A stretch of DNA of 7,239 bases from NCBI GenBank assembly GCA_002331565.1, contig DCZC01000171.1, forward strand, positions 1 to 7,239, in the 5' to 3' direction. How positions within the stretch are numbered: the first letter of the stretch is position 1; every line of letters begins with the position of its first letter. This document shows positions 1-6,434 of the stretch, one piece after another. Position numbers and translations under genes: made by a program. This DNA comes from Gemmatimonas sp. UBA2094. Lineage in GTDB: Bacteria; Gemmatimonadota; Gemmatimonadetes; Gemmatimonadales; Gemmatimonadaceae. The notes under the pieces are model-generated. The model searched no databases. It worked only from the letters and a program-made list of their open reading frames with translations, and had not been told where the DNA came from.

Positions 1-1457
1 CGGCGCGCCGCGCCGACGTGGCCATCCGCGGCGATCGCATCGTGGCCCTCGCCGCGAACCTGCCGCGCGCCTCCGCGAAACGCGTGATCGACGCGCAGGG
101 CCGCATCGTGGCACCCGGCTTCATCGATCTCCACGCGCATCTCGAACCGCTGCTCGACATGCCGCTCATGGAGAGCGCGCTGCGCCAGGGCGTCACGTTC
201 GCGCTCGGTGGCCCCGATGGCGGGTCGCCGCTGCCGCTCAAGCCGTACATGGACAGCGTGCGCACGGCGAAGCCCGGCATCAATGTGGGCTACCTCGTGG
301 GGCACAACGACGTGCGTCGCGCGGTACTGGGCATGGCCGCACGCGCACCGAACGACGCCGAGCTCGCCCGCATGAAGCGGCTCGTGGCCGAGGCCATGGG
401 GCAGGGCGCCTTCGGGCTCAGCACCGGTTTGCTGTATCTGCCCGGCACCTACTCCAACGTGGAGGAGGTGATCGCCCTCTCACAGACCGCGGCCGACAGC
501 GGCGGCATCTACACGAGCCATCTGCGGAAGGAGGGCATCGGGTTGCTCGACGGGGTGGGCGAGGCGCTCGAAATCGGCCGGCGCGCGAAGATCCCGGTGG
601 TGCTCACGCACCACAAGGCGGTGGGGCAGCAGATGTGGGGCAAGAGCGTGGTGACGCTCGCGATGGTGGACAGCGCGCGCAAGGCGGGCACCGACGTGAT
701 GATCGATCAGTATCCGTACACGGCCACCCACACCAATCTCGGGGTCCTCGTGCCAAGTTGGGCGATGGCCGGCGGTGATGCGGAGTTCCGCAAGCGCTTG
801 CAGGACGCGGCGCTCAAGGACAGCATCGTCAAGGGGATCATCTTCAACATCCTCAACGACCGTGGCGGCGGTGATCTCGCGCGCGTGCAGTTCTCGCGTG
901 TAAGCTGGGACACGTCGCTCGAAGGCAAGACGCTCAAGGACTGGGCCGCGCGCCGCAACCTCGCCCCCACGCCCGAGAACGGCGCGACGCTCGTCCTCGA
1001 CGCGATGCTCAAGGGCGGCGCCAATGCCATCTATCACGTGCTCGACGAAGGCGACGTCCGGCGCATCATGCAGTCGCCGCACACGATGATCGCCAGCGAC
1101 GGACGGCTGTCGCGTCCCGGCGACGGGCATCCGCACCCACGAGCCTACGGCACCTTTCCGCGCGTGCTGGGCGAGTATGTGCGCGAGCAGAAGCTGCTGG
1201 CCCTCGAAACGGCCGTGCACAAGATGACGCAGATGCCCGCGCAGCGCCTGCGCCTCGCCCACCGCGGCGTGCTACGCGTCGGTGCCGCCGCCGACGTCGT
1301 GGTGTTCGACGCTGCCACCGTGAAGGATCAGGCCACGTTCACCGAGCCCCATCAGTATCCGCGCGGCATCGAAACGGTGCTGGTGAACGGCACCGTGGCG
1401 GTGGACGGCGGCAAGGCCACCGGCGTACGCGCCGGCCGTGTGCTTTCCCGCCCGTAG
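1..1457 (+). CDS. N-acyl-D-amino-acid deacylase-like amidohydrolase, 5' end missing
   Basis: Likely a zinc-dependent hydrolase that removes the acyl group from N-acyl-D-amino acids (D-aminoacylase branch of the amidohydrolase superfamily). The frame is open to the left edge (first full codon at 3). The GTG at 18 is probably an internal Val, because the codons before it (ARRAD) continue the usual ADV-IRGDRI opening strand, so the true start and any signal peptide lie outside. Numbering from that GTG: metal-binding HxH in GFIDLHAH (H39, H41), SHLRKEG (H168), THHK (H198/H199) and the catalytic Asp in ASDG (D361). A C-terminal GAAADVVVFD strand (422-431) belongs to the small beta-sandwich shared by the superfamily. 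The Cys expected as metal ligand in the family GNCG motif is Asp here (GGPDGG, D67). A palindrome follows 32 nt after the stop. The family is secure; the exact substrate (D-amino acid, D-glutamate, or another amide or ring) is not. Confidence 0.87.
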   Translation, partial: ARRADVAIRGDRIVALAANLPRASAKRVIDAQGRIVAPGFIDLHAHLEPLLDMPLMESALRQGVTFALGGPDGGSPLPLKPYMDSVRTAKPGINVGYLVGHNDVRRAVLGMAARAPNDAELARMKRLVAEAMGQGAFGLSTGLLYLPGTYSNVEEVIALSQTAADSGGIYTSHLRKEGIGLLDGVGEALEIGRRAKIPVVLTHHKAVGQQMWGKSVVTLAMVDSARKAGTDVMIDQYPYTATHTNLGVLVPSWAMAGGDAEFRKRLQDAALKDSIVKGIIFNILNDRGGGDLARVQFSRVSWDTSLEGKTLKDWAARRNLAPTPENGATLVLDAMLKGGANAIYHVLDEGDVRRIMQSPHTMIASDGRLSRPGDGHPHPRAYGTFPRVLGEYVREQKLLALETAVHKMTQMPAQRLRLAHRGVLRVGAAADVVVFDAATVKDQATFTEPHQYPRGIETVLVNGTVAVDGGKATGVRAGRVLSRP

Positions 1458-1489
1458 CGGCCGCGACCCGATACGCCCGACCCCACCCG

Positions 1490-1520
1490 GAACCCGGAAC
1501 CGATCGGTTCCGGGTTCTGC
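1490..1520 (+). terminator. Palindromic terminator-like hairpin after the amidohydrolase
   Basis: Positions 1490-1517 form a perfect 28-nt palindrome: arm GAACCCGGAAC, centre CGATCG, arm GTTCCGGGTTC. As RNA this gives a 12-bp stem closing on a GAUC loop. It begins 32 nt after the amidohydrolase stop and 100 nt before the next start. The following bases (tgcgttt) are only weakly T-rich, so it may terminate inefficiently or need Rho. It is symmetric and could work in both directions. The left arm overlaps a tandem 7-mer ACCCGGA at 1485-1491 and 1492-1498. Confidence 0.55.
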
Positions 1521-1528
1521 GTTTGGAG
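1501..1528 (+). repeat. Intergenic repeat unit, copy 1
   Basis: This 28-nt stretch starts CGATCGGTTCCGGGTT and ends TTTGGAG. It matches 3677-3703 in the same orientation with a few substitutions and one base of length difference. The first 16 bases differ only at the sixth (G here, A there). Both copies lie just after the stop of a + strand gene. The match extends past the hairpin arm, so it is more than two terminators that happen to be alike. Confidence 0.55.
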
Positions 1529-1589
1529 GGCGTCTAGCGGTCCATGTGCGCAGCGCCATATTCGCGGTGTCCCTCAACCCCCATGTTCC

Positions 1590-3650
1590 ATGCGATTCAG
1601 ATTCCTTTTCGCGGCGCTCCTCGTTCCGGGCGTCCTCGTTGCGCAGCCGCGCGGTCTCGACGAGTCCGACGTGATGCGCCTCAAGTCGGTGGGCGGCATT
1701 GCCATGTCCCCCGACGGCAGCCGCGTCCTCTACGCCGTGAGTGCGTGGGAGCATCCGAACGCCAAGGGCGACACGGCACTCGGCGATGCCCACGAGCGGC
1801 GCTCGCATGTATTCATCGTCCCGTCGGCCGGTGGGGCATCGCGGCAGCTCACGTTCGGCGAGCGCGGTGAGAGCCAGCCCGCGTGGAGCCCCGACGGCAA
1901 GACCATCGCCTTCGTGGCCGCCCGCGGCACCGGTACCGGCGAGAACGGCCCGCGCCCGCAGATCTGGCTGATGCCGGCCGACGGTGGCGAAGCGCGTCAG
2001 CTCACCACCATCAAGGACGGGGTGAGCGGCTACGTCTGGAGCCCCGACGGCAGCCGGATCGCGCTGCTCACCACTGACACGCTTACGCGCGAGCAGGAAG
2101 CGAAGCTGCGTCGCCGTGACGACCCCAAGGTGTACGAAGGCGATTTCCGGCTCACGCACATCTGGGTGGTCGATGCCGCCACGGGCGCGGCGAGCAAGGT
2201 GACCAGCGGCAACTTCACTGTGAGTGCGCTCCCCAGCTGGTCGCCCGACGGCAAGCTGCTGGCATTCTACGCGAGCCCCACGCCCATGATCCGCGACGAG
2301 CGGCACGACGCGTATCTGGTGGACGTGGCGAGCAAGCAGCTCACGGCCCTCACCACCGATCATCAGGTGGAGTCGGCGCCGGCGTTCTCGCCGGACGGCA
2401 AGACGCTGGCGTGGACCAGCGTGTCGCACGAGTTCGCGCCGCACAAGGACGGCATCATGGCGCGCACGTTGCGCAACGCGCGCATCATCACGATGGACCT
2501 CGCCACCAAGGCCCTTACCAACCACGCGCAGAAGGGCTTCGACGTGAGCCCCGGGGCCGTGCGCTGGTCGCCCAATGGCAAGGAGCTGTGGTTCACGGCG
2601 AGCGATCGCGTATATAACTCGCTGTACGCCTACGACGTGGCGGCGAAGACGTACGCGCAGCGCACGCAGAAGCAGCTGGTGGGGGGCATCTCCCACAACG
2701 CCGACGGCTCGAAGTTCGCGTTGGCGCTGAACAGCGCCGACCTGCCCACCGAGGTGTACGTGACCGACGCGTCGTTCGCGTCGCCCACGCGCGTCACCAC
2801 TACGAATGGGTGGCTCGCCGAGCGTGCGATCGGGGCCTCGCAGGTGATCACCTGGAAGAGCTTCGACGGCAAGGAAGCCGAAGGGGTGCTGCTGCTCCCC
2901 GTTGGCTACAAGGAAGGTAACAAGGTCCCGCTGATGGTCTCGGCGCACGGCGGGCCCACCGGCGCGCACACGGCGAGCTTCAAGCTCGGCACCGATCCGG
3001 GGCAGACCTGGGCGGCGCGTGGCTGGGCGGTGTTCTATCCCAACCCGCGCGGTTCCACCGGCTACGGTGAGTGGTGGATGCACGCCAATACCGGCGACTG
3101 GGGCGGCGGCGACTACAAGGACATCATGACCGGCGTGGATGCGCTCATCAAGCGCGGGATTGCCGACTCGTCGAAGATGGCCTTCGAAGGGTGGAGCTAC
3201 GGCGGATACATGACGAGCTGGGTGGTGTCGCAGACGGGACGCTTCAAGGCGGCGATGATGGGCGCAGGATTGCCGAGTCTGTTGTCGATGGCCGGGACGA
3301 CGGACATCCCGGGCTACATCAACACGTTCTTCGGCGACCCGCAGTACGACGGCTCGATTGTGAATGCGAACATCAAGAAGTACCTCGAGCGCTCCGGCAT
3401 TTCGTACAGCGACAAGGTGACCACCCCGCTGCTCATCTTGCACGGCAGCAGCGACGAGCGGGTGCCGATCGGTCAGCCGATGGAGTTCTACCGCGCGCTC
3501 AAGGATCGCGGCAAGACGGTGGAACTGGTGTTCTATCCGCGTGAAGGACATGGCTTCTCGGAGTACTACCATCAACTCGACCGCATGAAGCGCGAGTACG
3601 AGTGGATCGCGAAGCACACGCTGGGCGCGCCGCAGCGAACGGCGATGTGA
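1590..3650 (+). CDS. Exported S9 family peptidase (prolyl oligopeptidase / acylaminoacyl-peptidase type)
   Basis: A 686-residue serine peptidase of clan SC, family S9, expected to release dipeptides or acyl-amino acids from short peptides in the periplasm. Residues 1-18 look like a Sec signal peptide (MRFRF, then hydrophobic AALLVPGVLVA), with likely cleavage before Q19. Seven PD40/TolB-like propeller repeats of the SPDG type are visible near 40, 100, 151, 218, 268, 327 and 371; they gate access to the active site. The C-terminal alpha/beta-hydrolase domain (about 420-680) has HGGP (453-456, oxyanion region), NPRGSTGYG (485-493), nucleophile S536 in GWSYGGYM, D622 in HGSSDERVP and H654 in EGHGF. 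The length is normal for bacterial S9 enzymes. The ATG at 1590 is chosen because the signal peptide follows at once; no Shine-Dalgarno is seen. Neighbours fit peptide use, upstream by a deacylase. Whether it acts as a dipeptidyl peptidase or an acylaminoacyl-peptidase cannot be read from the sequence. Confidence 0.93.
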   Translation: MRFRFLFAALLVPGVLVAQPRGLDESDVMRLKSVGGIAMSPDGSRVLYAVSAWEHPNAKGDTALGDAHERRSHVFIVPSAGGASRQLTFGERGESQPAWSPDGKTIAFVAARGTGTGENGPRPQIWLMPADGGEARQLTTIKDGVSGYVWSPDGSRIALLTTDTLTREQEAKLRRRDDPKVYEGDFRLTHIWVVDAATGAASKVTSGNFTVSALPSWSPDGKLLAFYASPTPMIRDERHDAYLVDVASKQLTALTTDHQVESAPAFSPDGKTLAWTSVSHEFAPHKDGIMARTLRNARIITMDLATKALTNHAQKGFDVSPGAVRWSPNGKELWFTASDRVYNSLYAYDVAAKTYAQRTQKQLVGGISHNADGSKFALALNSADLPTEVYVTDASFASPTRVTTTNGWLAERAIGASQVITWKSFDGKEAEGVLLLPVGYKEGNKVPLMVSAHGGPTGAHTASFKLGTDPGQTWAARGWAVFYPNPRGSTGYGEWWMHANTGDWGGGDYKDIMTGVDALIKRGIADSSKMAFEGWSYGGYMTSWVVSQTGRFKAAMMGAGLPSLLSMAGTTDIPGYINTFFGDPQYDGSIVNANIKKYLERSGISYSDKVTTPLLILHGSSDERVPIGQPMEFYRALKDRGKTVELVFYPREGHGFSEYYHQLDRMKREYEWIAKHTLGAPQRTAM

Positions 3651-3676
3651 TCGTGGTGTAGGCGAGGACCTGTCCC

Positions 3677-3703
3677 CGATCAGTTCCGGGTTGTGTGTTG
3701 GAG
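3677..3703 (+). repeat. Intergenic repeat unit, copy 2
   Basis: This 27-nt copy starts CGATCAGTTCCGGGTT and ends GTTGGAG. It matches 1501-1528 in the same orientation. It lies 27 nt after the peptidase stop and supplies the left arm of the large inverted repeat at 3678-3763. Confidence 0.55.
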
Positions 3704-3763
3704 TCATGGGTGACGGGTGGTGACCTGTCACCCGGCACTCGAACCCATGACCCGGAACTGATC
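3678..3763 (+). terminator. Large nested inverted repeat after the peptidase gene
   Basis: An 86-nt dyad. The outer arms are a perfect 14-bp inverted repeat, GATCAGTTCCGGGT (3678-3691) and ACCCGGAACTGATC (3750-3763). Inside it, CATGGGT (3705-3711) pairs with ACCCATG (3743-3749), and CGGGTG (3714-3719) pairs with CACCCG (3729-3734). The last pairing could swap with GGTGA/TCACC at 3719-3732. A short tgttt follows the outer right arm. It lies between two same-strand genes, so transcription termination is the simplest role. The nesting and the repeated outer arm suggest a mobile or REP-like intergenic element instead of, or as well as, a plain terminator. Confidence 0.5.
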
Positions 3764-3841
3764 TGTTTCGGCGCGTCGAAATGGCCCAATGCGGGGGATT
3801 CGGGTGACACACGCCGGCGGTGGCAGCCCTACCATGGCTCC

Positions 3842-5455
3842 ATGCTTGCCGCCGCCGCTTCCGCCGCCGTACTCGGTATTGACGCCCTCGACGTGTTGGT
3901 CGAGGTGCATGTAGCCAATGGGCTACCTCAATGGACGCTCGTCGGGCTCGCGGCGACGGCAGTGAAGGAGAGCCGCGACCGCGTGCACGCGGCGCTGGCG
4001 AACAGTGGATTCTCGGTGCCGCCTCGGCGTGTCACGGTGAATCTGCAACCCGGTGACCTGCCCAAGACGGGGACGGCCTTCGACCTCCCCATCGCCCTCG
4101 CGCTGCTCGCGGCGAGTGGGCAACTGCCCGTGGAGTGCCTCGCCAACAGCTGCGCCGTTGGCGAACTGGGACTCGATGGGCAGCTCCGTGCGGTGCGCGG
4201 GGTACTCGCCGTGGCGCGGCACGTGGCCGCGACCAGCGGTGCCCTGCTCATTGTGCCACCCGACAATCTGGCCGAAGCCACCCGCGTGCCGAACGCCCGC
4301 GCGATGGCGCCTCGTACCCTCGCCGACCTCGTGTCGGCGTTGCGCGACGGCACCGCGCACGCCGCTACGCGGACGGCAACGCCCCCGCCCGTTCATGACG
4401 GGACGCCCGATCTGTCCGATGTCGTGGGGCAGGAACTCGCTGTGCGCGCCATCGAAATCGCGGCGGCGGGCGCGCACAATCTGCTGCTGGTCGGTCCGCC
4501 CGGGGCCGGGAAGACGATGCTCGCACGGCGACTCCCCGGCATCCTGCCGCCGCTCGATGAACAGGAAGCACTGGAAGTGTTGGCCATTCACTCCGTGGCA
4601 GGCCTGCTGGGGCCGAGCGACGAGCATCTGCTCAGTCGTGCACGGCCGTTCCGGGCCCCCCATCACAGCATCTCTACCGCAGGGCTCGTGGGGGGCGGCG
4701 GCATTCCCCGCCCGGGAGAAGTGAGTCTCGCGCATCATGGCGTGCTATTCCTCGACGAGCTGAGCTTGTTCCCGCGGCACACCCTCGAGGCGCTGCGCCA
4801 ACCGCTCGAAGACGGCAGCGTGGTGGTCGCCCGCGCGGCGCGGGCCTTGCGGTTCCCGTCGCGTTTTACGTTCGTGGCGGCCAGCAATCCGTGCCCGTGC
4901 GGGTACGCCGGCTGCGACGACAAGCCGTGCCGCTGTTCGGTGGCCGATCTCGAGCGGCATCGGCAACGCCTGTCAGGGCCGCTGGCCGATCGTATCGACC
5001 TGCATGTGCACGTGCAACGCGTTCCCCCCGCCGCCCTCGCGCAACATGGGATTGATGTACCGGCCGAACGGTCCGCCATGGTACGCGACCGCGTGCTGCG
5101 CGCCCGTGAACGACAACGCGCCCGATACGCCCACACGGCGCACACCTCCAGCTTCGCTGCCGGCACACACGCCACCCTCGCCGGCCTCACCAACGCCTCC
5201 GCGGCCGTACGCCTCGTCTCACCAGCCGCGCGCCTCGAGCCCGCGGCCCGCGCGCTGCTGGTACGCGCCGCCGACAAGCTCGCGCTTTCGGCACGCTCCT
5301 ATCACCGCGTGCTGCGCGTAGCCCGTACGATCGCCGATCTCGATGAAGCCGACACCGTCGCCGCTGCCCACATCGGCGAGGCGCTGCGATTCCGGCCGGT
5401 GGACGCGGGGGATCAGGATGCCCCCGGGGCGACCGACGGCGCGGCGCACCGCTGA
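3842..5455 (+). CDS. comM: ComM/YifB-family Mg-chelatase-like AAA+ ATPase
   Basis: A 537-residue member of the YifB/ComM family. In Haemophilus and Vibrio, ComM is a hexameric helicase that drives branch migration while transformed DNA is integrated. An N-terminal Lon-protease-like ChlI domain (about 18-140, with GLPQWTLVGL and VNLQPGDLPKTGTAFDLPIAL) carries no peptidase function in this family. The AAA+ Mg-chelatase domain (about 188-395) has Walker A GPPGAGKT (218-225), FRAPHHSIS (270-278), Walker B VLFLDEL (301-307), ASNPCPCG (347-354) and SGPLADRID (378-386). The C-terminal domain (about 400-517) carries SARSYHRVLRVARTIADL. Cysteines 351, 353, 358, 363 and 365 form the family's cluster between Walker B and the SGPLADRID motif. 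The frame stays open back to an ATG at 3695, but family homology begins at the ATG at 3842 (MLAAAASAAVLGID), and the extra stretch only reads through the inverted repeat. No dprA or other competence gene is in view. The C-terminal tail after 520 is low complexity. Confidence 0.93.
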   Translation: MLAAAASAAVLGIDALDVLVEVHVANGLPQWTLVGLAATAVKESRDRVHAALANSGFSVPPRRVTVNLQPGDLPKTGTAFDLPIALALLAASGQLPVECLANSCAVGELGLDGQLRAVRGVLAVARHVAATSGALLIVPPDNLAEATRVPNARAMAPRTLADLVSALRDGTAHAATRTATPPPVHDGTPDLSDVVGQELAVRAIEIAAAGAHNLLLVGPPGAGKTMLARRLPGILPPLDEQEALEVLAIHSVAGLLGPSDEHLLSRARPFRAPHHSISTAGLVGGGGIPRPGEVSLAHHGVLFLDELSLFPRHTLEALRQPLEDGSVVVARAARALRFPSRFTFVAASNPCPCGYAGCDDKPCRCSVADLERHRQRLSGPLADRIDLHVHVQRVPPAALAQHGIDVPAERSAMVRDRVLRARERQRARYAHTAHTSSFAAGTHATLAGLTNASAAVRLVSPAARLEPAARALLVRAADKLALSARSYHRVLRVARTIADLDEADTVAAAHIGEALRFRPVDAGDQDAPGATDGAAHR

Positions 5456-5524
5456 CGGCCGAAAGACAGGGTCGCACCTCGCCGGTGGGGCCGCGTCGTG
5501 TGTGCCGCTGCCCTTCTCCACCAT

Positions 5525-5572
5525 GGCTGGAGGGAGATAGCTTCGGACACCCGCACAACACTCCCTCTAGCC
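5525..5572 (+). other. 12-bp stem-loop between the comM-like gene and the envelope-protein gene
   Basis: GGCTGGAGGGAG (5525-5536) pairs with CTCCCTCTAGCC (5561-5572), giving 11 Watson-Crick pairs and one G-U pair in RNA around a 24-nt loop. It starts 70 nt after the comM-like stop and ends 9 nt before the GTG at 5582. No T-tract follows, so it is not a classical intrinsic terminator. It could be a terminator needing a factor, or a leader structure: the purine-rich left arm contains GGAGGGAG, a strong anti-SD match with no start codon at the right distance. Confidence 0.35.
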
Positions 5573-5581
5573 TCCCGGGTC

Positions 5582-6427
5582 GTGGGCTGTCTCACTCGCG
5601 TTGGATGTACCGTGGTGCTCGTGGCCGGTGCTGCTGCCGGCTACTGGCTGTATGGCGACCGGCTGCCGTCGGTGCTGTCGCGCGCCGCCAGTGGCGCCGC
5701 CGACAAGGTCACCGATGCTGCCGTGCGCACCAGCGAGCGCCTGGATAGCGAGGAAGGGGCCCGCATCGCCGCCGAACAGGAGGCGCGTCGCCGGGCCGCC
5801 CGCCAACAGCGCGACCGGGAATTGGGTTGGGTCATGGTGAACGCCGACACGCCGGTCGCGCCCAAGATCAACCCCCTCGCTCCCCTCACGCGGCGCAGCG
5901 GTCCCGCCTACGTGTCGCTCGACGCCGGGCAGGTGGCCGGCCTGCTCGCTCCGTTGCTCGCACAGCTGCCGCCGTCGGCGGCCACCGCCCAATTCGCGCT
6001 CGACGACGACATCCTGCTCGTGCGCACCGTCGTATCGTTGAGCGACTTCACCGGCCAGTCGGCGGTCGGTGCCATACTCGGGAAGGCGCTCGTAGGGGAC
6101 GACACGCTGTTCATGGCCGGCCCGCTCGAGCCGGTGCGCCCCGGACTCGCCCAGTTCCGCGTGCGCGAACTGCGTATCAAGGGAATCGAGGTTCCTACGC
6201 GGCTCATTCCGGGCCTGGTCCGCAATTTGCGGCGGGCGGCCGAGCCGGGGGCGGAACCTGCGGAGCCGAAGGCGGTAGATGGCGGAGCCGCGGCAGCCTC
6301 GTCGGTGGCCGACGACGCCTTGCCCGTCACGCTCCCTGCCACGGTGAACGACGTGCGGGTGGCGAACGGCAAGCTCACGCTCTATCGCGCCACTCCGGCC
6401 GCGCGCGCTCCCACATCCAGGCGTTGA
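5582..6427 (+). CDS. Hypothetical membrane-anchored envelope protein
   Basis: I do not recognise this 281-residue protein. One hydrophobic segment near the N-terminus (about 8-24, [17 protein letters not shown]) suggests a signal anchor, with the remainder in the periplasm. An Ala/Arg/Glu-rich probable helix follows (34-82). The main domain (about 108-269) alternates hydrophobic and polar residues in the manner of beta strands and ends [14 protein letters not shown]. An Ala/Pro/Glu-rich linker (about 219-246) interrupts it. The layout loosely resembles lipid-binding or LEA-like envelope domains, but that is only a guess. The GTG at 5582 is chosen because it places the membrane segment at the N-terminus and leaves the upstream stem-loop outside the gene. 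The frame is open to a GTG at 5498, which would add 28 residues of unlikely composition. The stop is 7 nt before the next ATG, so it is probably cotranscribed with the response regulator. Confidence 0.7.
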   Translation: MGCLTRVGCTVVLVAGAAAGYWLYGDRLPSVLSRAASGAADKVTDAAVRTSERLDSEEGARIAAEQEARRRAARQQRDRELGWVMVNADTPVAPKINPLAPLTRRSGPAYVSLDAGQVAGLLAPLLAQLPPSAATAQFALDDDILLVRTVVSLSDFTGQSAVGAILGKALVGDDTLFMAGPLEPVRPGLAQFRVRELRIKGIEVPTRLIPGLVRNLRRAAEPGAEPAEPKAVDGGAAAASSVADDALPVTLPATVNDVRVANGKLTLYRATPAARAPTSRR

Positions 6428-6434
6428 ATCATTC

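Noticed and set aside
18..20. GTG as the start of the amidohydrolase
   Set aside because: The frame is open upstream and the codons before it fit the family's N-terminal strand, so the gene runs in from outside the window.
1557..1562. CATATT as a possible -10 box before the peptidase gene
   Set aside because: It matches TATAAT at four of six bases, but no -35-like hexamer sits 16-18 nt upstream, so the support is too weak to list.
1272..3812. An 846-codon open frame on the minus strand opposite the peptidase gene
   Set aside because: It is antisense to a gene with complete catalytic motifs. Its translation is Arg/His/Val/Ala-rich with no recognisable domain, as expected when GC-rich third positions remove stops from the opposite strand.
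3923..4738. A 271-codon minus-strand frame opposite the comM-like gene
   Set aside because: Same cause: composition shadow of a strongly supported ComM gene, with no motifs of its own.
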